From positions 137,606-201,605 of the forward strand of contig NZ_MPHJ01000008.1 of assembly GCF_001957125.1 (NCBI RefSeq): a stretch of 64,000 nucleotides of DNA. Direction: 5' to 3'. Below, piece after piece: positions 18,254-29,137 of the stretch. The first letter of the stretch is position 1; each line of letters starts with the position of its first letter. The notes below the pieces were generated by a model. The model had not been told where the DNA came from, did not search any database, and worked only from the letters and a program-made list of their open reading frames with translations. A program made the translations under genes and the position numbers. This stretch comes from Shewanella sp. UCD-KL12. Lineage in GTDB: Bacteria > Pseudomonadota > Gammaproteobacteria > Enterobacterales > Shewanellaceae.

Positions 18254-19975
18254 TTAGATAGCCTTAGCCTCATTAGATATCTGCTGACTATTCTTGTTTT
18301 GTTGCACACTAAATTTATGGAAGATCACTAACCCTACGGCAGTAACTAGTCCAAATAGACCTATGATGTACCACATCAGATCTGGTCGCTGGGCTTGCTT
18401 TGCAACCTCTGAGTAGAGAAAGCCTGATAGCGGCCCAGCCAGTAAGAATCCAATAGCCGATGAAACAAAGTAGTAGCCCATAAACATCGCTTTTTTGTCG
18501 TTAGGGGCAAAGCTTGCCACATACTCCTGACTTTTAGGCGAAGCGACCATCTCACCAATTGAAAATACTAATATAGAAGTTAAAACCATCACACCACCCA
18601 TTATAGCCCCATGAGCAACACCACCAAGTGCAGTTCCAAAGGCAATAATCACAGTGCCTGCGACAAGTACAGGAAGGGCCTGAAATCGCTCAGCGAATCG
18701 ACTGACAAGCAGTTGCAGTACAACTATTGATAAGAAGTTAAGTCCAATTAAGTATTCAGGGTTAACCTGTCGATATTCATTTGACCATAATGATGCAAAA
18801 TGCTCTGTTTGTGAGGGGTCTGAAGCTATTGCTGTTAAGCCTTGGCCAATTTCTGCAACGGGTACCATGACCTTGTAGTGAACCAGTTCAAAATAGGCCG
18901 CTTGAAGATCTATCTCCTTTAACAGGAGCGCTTGTGATAAACGAGCAAGTTCAGTTTGAAGACTTGGAAGATCGACTGGTGCAAAAAAATTCAATAAGCT
19001 TGGGTAGGCCGAGAGCATTGCGATGAGATCTGAAGTATCAACAAAGTCTCTTATATAAATAGGTAGTGTGATAAAAATCTGTTGGTAGACCATCCAAAAG
19101 CCAGACAAGATAAGCAAGTAGGTGACGAACGGCTTATTGCCGATGGCAATTTTCTGTTTATACCAAGGTGCTTGCAATGATTTTGTTGCTTTTACATTCC
19201 ATAAATAGTGAGCGGTAAACCAGCCTAAATAGATTAAGACCGTTGTTTGTCCTGAGATCCATTTAGCACCGTATGACATGAGAATAATGAGTGTGCCAAA
19301 GAAGAGCAAAGCAAACCGGACGTTACCTAACACCTCTTGGATATCAGCAAACACCGCTTTTAAAGGTTTCCCTTTTTGTGCGTTTTGATCTGTTGGCTCT
19401 TTATAAAAAAGCAGGGCAGGGATGAAGTTAACTGCTATCCAAAATGATGACATGATAAATACCCAATCCCAACTGATCGCACGTACATATCCTGCGATGA
19501 AGGGACCAAGAAACCCACCTATATTGACCATCATATAGAAAATGCCAAAACCTAAACCGCGGTTTGTTTCGTCTGTGGTTCGAGCTACTGTGCCTGTCAC
19601 TACCGGCTTAAAGCAGGCGGCACCTAGCGCTACCCCCATGAAGGCAATGAAAAAGCCTGCAAAAGAGTCGACTTGGCCTAAGATAAAGTAGCTAGGGCAC
19701 ATGATGGCATAGGCGATAAGAAACATTTTCCGATAACCGTATCTGTCAGCTAATGCACCTGTAACAACCGGAAAGAGATAGAGGAAAAATGGGATCATAC
19801 CTTGTAGCAACCCACGCTCAGAGTCACTAAACCCTAATCCTCCTTGGTGTGTTGGAGAGGTCATATAGAGTGAAGATAGAGTAAAAAAACCATACCAAGC
19901 AAGCCGTTCAAATATCTCCATGGTATTGGCGACATAGAAAGTTTTGGAAAGCGGTGTGCGTTGAGCTACTGACAT
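18254..19975 (-). CDS. POT/PTR2-family peptide transporter (MFS)
   Basis: 573 residues, about 12-14 transmembrane helices. TMEIFERLAWYGFF holds the ExxER proton-coupling motif of proton-dependent oligopeptide transporters, and GALADRYGYRKMFL is the MFS loop 2-3 motif. Unlike typical bacterial POTs, it has a hydrophilic insertion of about 100 residues after the middle helices (from IYIRDFVDTSDL to NPEYLIG). The start at 19975 (MSVAQRTPLSK) is supported by AGGA at good spacing; an upstream ATG at 20005 is not. Substrate is probably di- or tripeptides, by family. Confidence 0.82.
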   Translation of the reverse strand: MSVAQRTPLSKTFYVANTMEIFERLAWYGFFTLSSLYMTSPTHQGGLGFSDSERGLLQGMIPFFLYLFPVVTGALADRYGYRKMFLIAYAIMCPSYFILGQVDSFAGFFIAFMGVALGAACFKPVVTGTVARTTDETNRGLGFGIFYMMVNIGGFLGPFIAGYVRAISWDWVFIMSSFWIAVNFIPALLFYKEPTDQNAQKGKPLKAVFADIQEVLGNVRFALLFFGTLIILMSYGAKWISGQTTVLIYLGWFTAHYLWNVKATKSLQAPWYKQKIAIGNKPFVTYLLILSGFWMVYQQIFITLPIYIRDFVDTSDLIAMLSAYPSLLNFFAPVDLPSLQTELARLSQALLLKEIDLQAAYFELVHYKVMVPVAEIGQGLTAIASDPSQTEHFASLWSNEYRQVNPEYLIGLNFLSIVVLQLLVSRFAERFQALPVLVAGTVIIAFGTALGGVAHGAIMGGVMVLTSILVFSIGEMVASPKSQEYVASFAPNDKKAMFMGYYFVSSAIGFLLAGPLSGFLYSEVAKQAQRPDLMWYIIGLFGLVTAVGLVIFHKFSVQQNKNSQQISNEAKAI

Positions 19976-20147
19976 AGTACATCCTGTATATTTTATACGA
20001 TCCACTTTATACTATCGAGCTAGAGGCATTTTTACAAGTCATGTTAAAATTGGTTAAATAACTGCTGCTAATTTATACATAGGTGTGTTGCCTTTATGAG
20101 GCATTCGGTCATAATGACGCCAAATTTTTCCATTATGTGATCTAAAA

Positions 20148-20639
20148 ATGGCAGTACTTGATATTTTAACTATTCCTGATGAGCGACTGAAACGAAAAGC
20201 TCGCCCTGTTGAAGATATTGCAGCTGTTCAGAGTTTTATTGATGATCTTCTTGAAACTATGTATCACACTGATGATGGTATTGGTTTAGCTGCAACACAA
20301 GTAGGTAGTACTCATTCAATATTGGTGATTGACCTTTCTCCGGATAGAGATCAGCCACAAGTACTGATAAATCCTGAAATAGTTGCAGCTGAAGGTGAGT
20401 GCAAAGGTGAGGAAGGGTGTTTATCTATTCCTGGTTACCGTGCAAAAGTTACAAGAAGTGAGAAAGTAAAAGTTGCAGCCCTTGATAGAAATGGCAAGCC
20501 CTTTGAAATCGAAACCGATGAGTTTTTAGCCATAGTGCTTCAGCATGAGATGGACCATCTCGATGGGATCGTATTTACCGATCACCTCTCTAAACTAAAA
20601 CAACAGATTGCACTTAAGAAAGTTAAAAAGCATAGCTAA
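20148..20639 (+). CDS. def: Peptide deformylase (additional paralogue type)
   Basis: Removes the N-formyl group from nascent proteins. All three metal-site motifs are intact: GIGLAATQVG, EEGCLSIPGY and LQHEMDHLDG, so it should be active with Fe2+ bound by one Cys and two His. 163 residues. It is not next to fmt or dprA, the usual home of the housekeeping def, so this is probably a second copy. A 13-bp tandem repeat begins at its stop codon. Confidence 0.92.
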   Translation: MAVLDILTIPDERLKRKARPVEDIAAVQSFIDDLLETMYHTDDGIGLAATQVGSTHSILVIDLSPDRDQPQVLINPEIVAAEGECKGEEGCLSIPGYRAKVTRSEKVKVAALDRNGKPFEIETDEFLAIVLQHEMDHLDGIVFTDHLSKLKQQIALKKVKKHS

Positions 20640-20683
20640 TTACTACAGCTAATTACTACAGCTAAATACTACAGCTGTAGTAT
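20634..20683. repeat. 13-bp tandem repeat ending in an 18-bp palindrome
   Basis: AGCTAATTACTAC occurs at 20634-20646 and 20647-20659, with a one-mismatch third copy at 20660-20672. The last copy runs into the perfect palindrome ATACTACAGCTGTAGTAT (20666-20683). The def stop codon lies in the first unit. Confidence 0.85.
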
Positions 20684-20724
20684 CGCTATCTACAGCTGAA
20701 CTCTACTGAGGGATATTAGCAGGC

Positions 20725-22158
20725 TTAGCCGACTTTAAATCCTAATGTATTATTTACATAGCTTTGCTTTTCCTCAACTCGGTCCTTGGGTGTATGAGGG
20801 AGCGTTAAGCGAATACACAAGCCCGTTTGGTGATGATTTCTAGCACTGACCTCTCCGCCTAATAGGTTCAGGCTTTTTTTGACAATAGCAAGGCCGAGCC
20901 CATACCCACCTTGGCTGGAGTGCCTTGCTTCATCCATTCTGGTAAAGGGGTTGAAGATATTTTCTAGTTCAGCACTGGCAATACCTGGACCGTCATCTTC
21001 TATCTCGATAATCAGTAACTCACCTTTTGCTCGGCAACTGACCATTACAGTACAACTTTCACCTGCGTATTTAAGTGCGTTTCTTAATACATTGTCTATT
21101 GCACGTAAAAGAAAACTTGCATCGGTATTTAATTGGATATCTTGTGATAGTTCATTCCAAACAACCTGTTGTTGGTGAGCTGCTTCAAATTGAATATCCT
21201 CCAATACTTTTGCACGGATCTCACTGATCCAAACAGGTTCAATATTCAGTTTAACATAAGCATTGTTAAGCCTACTGTAATCCAAAATACTATCTATGAG
21301 CGTAGCCATTTGTTGGTTTTCATTTTCTAAACGGGTAATAAATTTATTCTCTTCATTACCCGGTTGCTTTGATAAGAGGTGCAGCGCTAGCTCCTGCCTT
21401 GCTAGTGGGGTTCTCAGTTCGTGAGAGACATCCCTGAGTAAACGTTTCTGGTTTTGCATCGCGTTTTGAACTTGTTCTGCCATATGATCAAATTCAGTGG
21501 CTAAATGATAGAACTCAGGTTCATTAACCGAAAAGTGTTGGGCGATCCTAGTATCTAATTGCCCATTAGCAAGCTCTTGGGTTCCCGCTTTAAGGTGTTT
21601 TAATGGCGTGATCAAGTAACGGGTTAAGATTGATGTAAAAACCAGTAATACAGCTACCCCTACAAGCAGCCGTATAAGCCATAAGCTTTGTGAAAGTTTC
21701 TGAGCAGGATGAAGCTCTTCTCTCAATTGAATGACAAGCGTTAGCGGCCCGTTTGATGGGTAGCTGTTTTGCAGTGGAATGCCGATAAGCGGTTTTCTAA
21801 CACTGTCTCCCATGGGAAGATCGAGTTGTCTTAAATATTGAAGTTTAAATACAAAGTGAGGATGCAAGGCCGTTTTGGTGATTGATTCTAGGTCCTTATC
21901 TAGCACATAAAGCCTAAAATCCTGTTGCTTTTCCCACCTGGAAAGTCCAACTAAATCTTGGTTGTTGACCAATTGTGTTGCTTCAGTGGCAAGCTGATGT
22001 AACTGCGTTTGTGTCGATACAGGTAATGTCAGTAATCGATTAATTACAACTCTTTCAATCCCTGTTGCAATCAGTAAAATAGCTAATAAGGATACTGAAA
22101 AATAACTAAAAATTTTAAACTGTAATCGAGAAAATAGCCCTGCTAATGGTGTAAGCAT
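20725..22158 (-). CDS. Orphan sensor histidine kinase (CpxA-like architecture)
   Basis: 477 residues: TM1 at about 13-38, a periplasmic sensor of about 120 residues, TM2 at about 158-180, HAMP (about 181-235), a dimerisation domain with the phospho-acceptor His246 in DVSHELRTPLARQELAL, and an ATPase domain with N box IDNVLRNALKYAG, G1 EDDGPGIA and G2 GGYGLGLAIVKK. All catalytic boxes look intact. No response regulator lies on either side: upstream is a divergent DTW gene and downstream is def. The partner must be encoded elsewhere, or was lost. Confidence 0.88.
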   Translation of the reverse strand: MLTPLAGLFSRLQFKIFSYFSVSLLAILLIATGIERVVINRLLTLPVSTQTQLHQLATEATQLVNNQDLVGLSRWEKQQDFRLYVLDKDLESITKTALHPHFVFKLQYLRQLDLPMGDSVRKPLIGIPLQNSYPSNGPLTLVIQLREELHPAQKLSQSLWLIRLLVGVAVLLVFTSILTRYLITPLKHLKAGTQELANGQLDTRIAQHFSVNEPEFYHLATEFDHMAEQVQNAMQNQKRLLRDVSHELRTPLARQELALHLLSKQPGNEENKFITRLENENQQMATLIDSILDYSRLNNAYVKLNIEPVWISEIRAKVLEDIQFEAAHQQQVVWNELSQDIQLNTDASFLLRAIDNVLRNALKYAGESCTVMVSCRAKGELLIIEIEDDGPGIASAELENIFNPFTRMDEARHSSQGGYGLGLAIVKKSLNLLGGEVSARNHHQTGLCIRLTLPHTPKDRVEEKQSYVNNTLGFKVG

Positions 22159-22368
22159 AAATTGTCACGGCTCAAAATTGGGAATGAGAATTGTTTTCAT
22201 TGATTTTATCTTAAACTAAGTTGGTTGCATAGCCTAAAGTTTTAAAAGGGTGATGGACCTCTCTGTGCTTAGATGTAGCGAGTTTGGCTAGCTGAAATAG
22301 TCGTGCAGACTCATTATTAAACCGTGCATTTTTGAGTAGAGCTGAGAAACCTTAATGGAAGTTAAAAA

Positions 22369-22878
22369 ATGAAGTTTGTGTTATTAACACATGAAAGAGA
22401 GTTGCTACGTACAACTAATACAGGAAGCCTAGCTGTAAAGGCTTATCCTGAGTGGTGTGAGAGGCGAGTTTGGTCAAGAGTTCATCCTGATGAAGCACTA
22501 GTCGCTCAGCTGAAAAACCATCAAGCAGCCTTACTGTACCCTAAGCTTGATGGCAGAGGTGAACCTGATATTACCCAATCTGGACAAGGTATAGATCTTG
22601 ACCAAGGCAACTATATAGATTCACTTCCATATACCTTGATCATTCTGGATGCAACGTGGCAAGAAGCTCGAAAAATGATCAAGCGTAGTCCCTATCTGCA
22701 GCTGGCAGATAAGTATGCACTCAATACGGACACCGTTTCCGACTTCACCTTAAGGCGTAATCAGATAGAAGGGGGCCTATGTACGCTCGAATGTATTATA
22801 GAAGTGTGTAAAGTAAATGGGTTGCTTGATGAAGCTCATGGGCTAAAGATTGCGTTGACAGAGTTTCAATTAGATTGA
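22369..22878 (+). CDS. DTW-domain protein, tRNA-uridine aminocarboxypropyltransferase-like
   Basis: 169 residues. TNTGSLAVK, then LIILDATWQEARKMIKRSPYL carry the DxTW and SPY motifs that bind S-adenosylmethionine in the TDD superfamily. In E. coli TapT this enzyme adds the acp group to U47 of tRNA. The protein is shorter than TapT (about 230 residues) and lacks the N-terminal cysteine-rich zinc segment, so it belongs to a shorter subgroup whose target is uncertain. GGAAG precedes ATG 22369. Confidence 0.78.
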   Translation: MKFVLLTHERELLRTTNTGSLAVKAYPEWCERRVWSRVHPDEALVAQLKNHQAALLYPKLDGRGEPDITQSGQGIDLDQGNYIDSLPYTLIILDATWQEARKMIKRSPYLQLADKYALNTDTVSDFTLRRNQIEGGLCTLECIIEVCKVNGLLDEAHGLKIALTEFQLD

Positions 22879-22909
22879 GTTTAACCGTTAATATCATACA
22901 CAATATTTA

Positions 22910-22926
22910 GAGGCTCTATGAGCCTC
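22910..22926. repeat. Stem-loop between convergent genes
   Basis: GAGGCT (22910-22915) and AGCCTC (22921-22926) with a 5-nt loop. No clear T run follows on either strand, so the terminator role is uncertain. Confidence 0.4.
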
Positions 22927-22968
22927 AAAGAAATGACTTTATACTGAATAAATTTATAGTGATAGCTA

Positions 22969-23652
22969 TTAATGTATTAAGGTTAAATAGACACAAAAAA
23001 AATGACTGATGGCACCGGCAAGCACAAAAAGGTGCCATATAGCGTGGTTATAAGGGAGCCTTTTCCCCACATAGAAGATAACCCCCACACTGTAAAAAAT
23101 GCCTCCCCATAACAATAGCTGAAAACCTAACTCAGTCATCGATACGATTAAATCGCTCATTACAGTTGCACATAACCATCCCATGAGCAGGTAGAGTGCC
23201 ACACTGAATTTTTTAAAGCGGTTTATAAATAGGGTTTTAAATAATACACCACCAAACGCAAGAGACCAGATTAATACTAAGATCACATTGGCTTTAAAAC
23301 CATCCAATGCAATAAGCATTAAGGGGGTATAGGTACCCGCTATTAAAAAATAGATGGCACAGTGATCAGCAACTTTAAGTTTATGTTTCCATTTTGGGGA
23401 ACTGATCCCGTGATAGAGCGTTGAGCAGCTAAAAAGCAGAATAATACTGCTGCAATAGATGACTACACCAAAGAGTTGGATTGAACTTAGTGAGTCAGCG
23501 CCTTTTATGAGAGAAAGGACGAGACCTACAATACCTGCAATGACGCCAAGGGCATGGCTCATGGTATTGGCAAACTCCTCTTTAGGAGAGTAGCTAGCAA
23601 CTGTTGGGGTGACTGCTGGAGACTGATTGGCGATAGATTCTTCTACTGTCAT
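22969..23652 (-). CDS. Hemolysin III / PAQR-family membrane protein (YqfA-like)
   Basis: About 227 residues with seven predicted helices. EEFANTMSHALGV, STLYHG and the C-terminal NHAIWHLFVLAGAISHFF contain the conserved Ser/Asp/His residues of the PAQR superfamily, thought to form a metal-dependent hydrolase site in the membrane. The name hemolysin III is historical; no toxin role is implied. The ATG at 23652 is preferred; an in-frame ATG at 23724 lies inside a perfect palindrome and would add a hydrophobic segment foreign to the family. Confidence 0.85.
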   Translation of the reverse strand: MTVEESIANQSPAVTPTVASYSPKEEFANTMSHALGVIAGIVGLVLSLIKGADSLSSIQLFGVVIYCSSIILLFSCSTLYHGISSPKWKHKLKVADHCAIYFLIAGTYTPLMLIALDGFKANVILVLIWSLAFGGVLFKTLFINRFKKFSVALYLLMGWLCATVMSDLIVSMTELGFQLLLWGGIFYSVGVIFYVGKRLPYNHAIWHLFVLAGAISHFFCVYLTLIH

Positions 23653-24035
23653 TAAACTGCTTATGATGAATATTTTAAGGAAGTCTATCAGTAATTGGTT
23701 TGCAAAACTAGCTTGAGCGTACATGTGTACGCTTAGTTGATTTGAACCTTCATAAATAACTTGATGAAGACGGGTTTTACTTGCTGACGTTTTTACTCAA
23801 CAAACGCATATGACTCAGGGGCTGGCAATAAAGTGTTTTGCACTAAAAATGAACTTATTTAGAGATTTATAATCTGACTTGATGTTAAGTTCATATCAGT
23901 AAACCTAAACTGATACCAATTACAGCAATGCAAGCGTCACTGTCTGTCTGCTTGCGTAGGTTCGTAAAGCAAGAGTTAGGATAGTTGCTGCTAGCTTAGA
24001 TAGCTTTAATAACGTTGATAATCAGGGAAGAATGA
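23653..24035. other. Intergenic region with an 18-bp palindrome
   Basis: 383 bp between divergent genes. It holds the perfect palindrome AGCGTACATGTGTACGCT (arms 23716-23723 and 23726-23733), a plausible operator for the hemolysin-III homologue, and a GCAAGC/GCTTGC stem near 23930-23955. No convincing small ORF or known RNA is visible. Confidence 0.4.
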
Positions 24036-25100
24036 GTGAGTCAATTTTCGACCAGATCTGTGAGGGATTTAGAAGTGTTGCATGATCAAACACTGATAGA
24101 CACTAATGTACTCACTCATCGCGAGCCTATCATTGACTTCCCGGTAATTAGTCAGCAGATGCTTGCATCAAATGGACATGTAGCTGACGTACCAAAACTT
24201 CTTTTACAAGATAATTTTCGGCGAAATCTAGAATCTACCCATGAAAAGATAAATAAACCTAACAGCCTGTGGAGCATAGTTTTAGTTTTTAGCTTACATT
24301 TGCTATTACTTGTTTTATTGGGACAATTATGGAGCCCAAGTCTACTACAAATTCCTGTACGTTCTCCTTATAAGCCTTCAAAGCTCAATGCCTATATGTA
24401 TTACACCAGCAACGTAAAGAATGAAGCATCGTTAACACAAGCGGCTCATGCAGTAGTCAATATAATCCAAGCTGAAAAGGTAGTATCGAGTCGCCAAACA
24501 GAGACAAAGGATACAAGTCGTTCAGCAACTTTATCGCTATCATCAAAAGAGGAAGACAAACTAGCTGCTCAAGTACCTGTGGCGGTAGAAGAAGTAAACA
24601 CCAATAGTGATGACCAAGCGCTAAAAGCATTGTTTAAAGCGATGGATAATAAAACTGTAGGTATAAACTCAGGTTCATATTATGACTCACCTAGCTACAA
24701 CGAACTTAAGACAAAAAGTGATAGCTCCATTGCTTATTTTGATAACAAGACTCAAAGGTATCTCACTCGTCAGAATGATCAGCGCCTCGATAATTTAGTT
24801 AAGGATAGCGCAGATCAATTTACTCAAATTAAAACCCTGAGTGAGATGGATGGCGAGATGATTATCCTCCAATTACCTGAAGTGGATACATGGAGTGAGG
24901 CCAAAACACTGGATAATGCGTTAGACCCCAATAGAGTCGTTAAGCAGGGGGATACTTGTTATAGAATCGTAAAAACACCAAACCCTATCAATCCACATGC
25001 TGAAAACTTAGGCTACCCCTTTCGTTGCGATGGTGATTCAGTCGTTGAGTCCTTAAAACGAGCTATAGCAAAAAGAACATATAAAAACGCAAAAAAATAG
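24036..25100 (+). CDS. Unrecognised single-pass membrane protein
   Basis: 354 residues, family not recognised. An N-terminal cytoplasmic part of about 77 residues is followed by one transmembrane helix (about 78-97), then a periplasmic region of about 255 residues: a Ser/Thr/Lys/Glu-rich linker, then a compact C-terminal domain with two cysteines (GDTCYRIVK and YPFRCDGD) that could form a disulfide. Topology resembles TonB-like or regulatory anchors but no motif supports either. The start is GTG 24036, with AGGGAAG 5 nt upstream; an overlapping out-of-frame ATG at 24032 opens only 17 codons. Monocistronic. Confidence 0.6.
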   Translation: MSQFSTRSVRDLEVLHDQTLIDTNVLTHREPIIDFPVISQQMLASNGHVADVPKLLLQDNFRRNLESTHEKINKPNSLWSIVLVFSLHLLLLVLLGQLWSPSLLQIPVRSPYKPSKLNAYMYYTSNVKNEASLTQAAHAVVNIIQAEKVVSSRQTETKDTSRSATLSLSSKEEDKLAAQVPVAVEEVNTNSDDQALKALFKAMDNKTVGINSGSYYDSPSYNELKTKSDSSIAYFDNKTQRYLTRQNDQRLDNLVKDSADQFTQIKTLSEMDGEMIILQLPEVDTWSEAKTLDNALDPNRVVKQGDTCYRIVKTPNPINPHAENLGYPFRCDGDSVVESLKRAIAKRTYKNAKK

Positions 25101-25243
25101 CGGGATTAGATATGAAAATTATTAATCATAAAAACAAAACTTCATCGATATTTTTCATATTGAAATTGTATGCTTTTGTTTTTAATTTGTTTTATTTAAA
25201 CTTTTAAGTGATTTTATTTGATTGGGCTGCCTTTACAAAGCAC

Positions 25244-25273
25244 TTGTTAATTTTAGTTGTTTACGATTATACT
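25244..25273 (+). promoter_or_regulatory. Sigma-70-like promoter of the thi operon
   Basis: TTGTTA (25244-25249), 18 nt, TATACT (25268-25273). Predicted start near 25280 coincides with the first base of the riboswitch. Confidence 0.65.
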
Positions 25274-25281
25274 GCTCACAT

Positions 25282-25363
25282 CTTGTCGGAGTGCCTATTG
25301 GCTGAGACCGTTTATTCGGGATCCGTTGAACCTGATCGGGTTAAAACCTGCGAAGGAAACAAG
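25282..25363 (+). promoter_or_regulatory. TPP riboswitch (THI element)
   Basis: Conserved thi-box sequences are all present: P1 strands CTTGT and ACAAG, GGAGTGCC, GGCTGAGA, then GATCCGTTGAACCTGATC and ACCTGCGAAGGAAACAAG. It binds thiamine pyrophosphate and should repress the thiC operon when TPP is plentiful. A leader of 210 nt separates it from thiC. Confidence 0.97.
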
Positions 25364-27556
<2,193 letters not shown>

Positions 27557-27559
27557 TAC

Positions 27560-29137
27560 ATGACAAGTACATCGTCATTGCCTTCGTCGTCAAAACCTAT
27601 TGTCTGGACCATTGCTGGTTCAGACAGTGGCGGTGGTGCGGGAATACAAACCGACTTGTTAACCATCAATGATCTCAATTGTCATGCTTGTACCATAGTC
27701 ACGGCTATCACAGCACAGAGTTCGGTGGCGGTTAACGCAGTCGAACCTGTGTCTGATGGGATGTTTTTGTCTCAGCTTGATACGTTGCTACAAGATATGC
27801 CACCTAGTGCGATCAAGATTGGCCTTCTGGCGAGCCAGAGGCAAGTTGCGCTTTTAGCGCGTTGGCTATCAATTGATCTACATGATTATAAAAAGAGAAA
27901 CACCGTAGAGGTCCCGGTTATTTTAGACCCAGTTATGGTCGCGAGTTGTGGTGATCGCCTTGATGATAGTCAAGCTAATATCGATTTCTCCGCTTTAGCT
28001 GGATTGATAACACTGGTGACTCCTAATAGCGCAGAGCTTAGAGAGTTAGCGAGTCAAGAGTTAAGCACGATGGAGGCTTTTCATCATGCGGCTCAAGCAT
28101 TATCGACGGCGTTAAACTGCAATGTGTTAGCTAAAGGTGGGGATAAAGGGGCCCTGTGGGGAGCTGATACTGCAGAAGACCTCTTTGTTTGCACTCATGC
28201 ACCAGGGAGCTCAGTACTACACCAAGGGAGAAGTTTTTTACTGACAAGTCCCAGAGTTATATCTGAGAACACCCATGGCACAGGCTGTACCTTAAGTTCA
28301 GCCATCGCCTGTGTAATGGCATCTGGATTTGTGCTCCATGATGCTATCGTTGTCGCAAAGGCGTATGTGTCATCAGGCATCAAGCAAAGTTATCAGGTTG
28401 GCAAGGGCCCTGGCCCTGTCGCCAAAACCAGTTGGCCTAAAGTACTTGGTGACTTCCCTAAGATATCTAGCTATGACGATGGTCCGTCTTTAGACAAAGA
28501 CCTTGTTTTTAAATCAATTGATGAACGCCTTGGTCTCTATCCCGTAGTATCTGACCTCTCAATGTTAGAGACCTTGTTACGGGCAGGAGCCAAGACTATT
28601 CAACTTAGGATCAAAGATAGCAATGATCCTGCATTGGAGAGCAAGATAGCTAACGCAGTCGCATTAGGTCGCGATCACCAGGCTCGTTTGTTTATCAATG
28701 ACCATTGGGAGCTTGCACTAAAATACAATGCCTACGGGGTTCACTTAGGGCAAGAGGATCTTTATGAGGCCGATCTAACAAAGATTGCTCAATCGCAAAT
28801 GGCGTTAGGAATATCGAGTCATAGCTATTTTGAGCTCTTATTAGCGTCTCAAATATCACCTTCCTATATCGCATTAGGGCATATTTTCCCTACGACAACC
28901 AAAGTAATGCCATCGGCACCACAAGGGCTCAGTAAACTCTGCCATTATGTCGAGCTTTTCAAAGGCCACTATCCTCTAGTGGCTATTGGTGGTATCGATC
29001 AAAGCCGAGTAAAAACGGTAAAGAAAACGGGTGTTGATGATATCGCCATTGTTAGAGCGGTAACAGAAGCCGATGATCCAGCTGCATCATTTCAAGCTTT
29101 GGCTCAAGCCTGGGAGGACGCAGATGTCACTGTCTGA
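27560..29137 (+). CDS. thiDE: Bifunctional HMP-P kinase / thiamine-phosphate synthase (ThiD-ThiE fusion)
   Basis: 525 residues. The N-terminal half (about 12-280) is ThiD: WTIAGSDSGGGAGIQTDL binds HMP and THGTGCTLSSAIA is the anion hole of the ribokinase fold. The C-terminal half (about 325-520) is ThiE, a TIM barrel: TIQLRIKD, RLFINDHWELAL, GVHLGQEDL and VAIGGID. It phosphorylates HMP-P and joins it to the thiazole phosphate. Begins 3 nt after thiC. Confidence 0.95.
   Translation: MTSTSSLPSSSKPIVWTIAGSDSGGGAGIQTDLLTINDLNCHACTIVTAITAQSSVAVNAVEPVSDGMFLSQLDTLLQDMPPSAIKIGLLASQRQVALLARWLSIDLHDYKKRNTVEVPVILDPVMVASCGDRLDDSQANIDFSALAGLITLVTPNSAELRELASQELSTMEAFHHAAQALSTALNCNVLAKGGDKGALWGADTAEDLFVCTHAPGSSVLHQGRSFLLTSPRVISENTHGTGCTLSSAIACVMASGFVLHDAIVVAKAYVSSGIKQSYQVGKGPGPVAKTSWPKVLGDFPKISSYDDGPSLDKDLVFKSIDERLGLYPVVSDLSMLETLLRAGAKTIQLRIKDSNDPALESKIANAVALGRDHQARLFINDHWELALKYNAYGVHLGQEDLYEADLTKIAQSQMALGISSHSYFELLLASQISPSYIALGHIFPTTTKVMPSAPQGLSKLCHYVELFKGHYPLVAIGGIDQSRVKTVKKTGVDDIAIVRAVTEADDPAASFQALAQAWEDADVTV

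Noticed and set aside
22969..23652. Hemolysin/toxin role for the hemolysin-III homologue
   Set aside because: The family is a seven-helix PAQR membrane protein; the name is historical and no toxin features are present.
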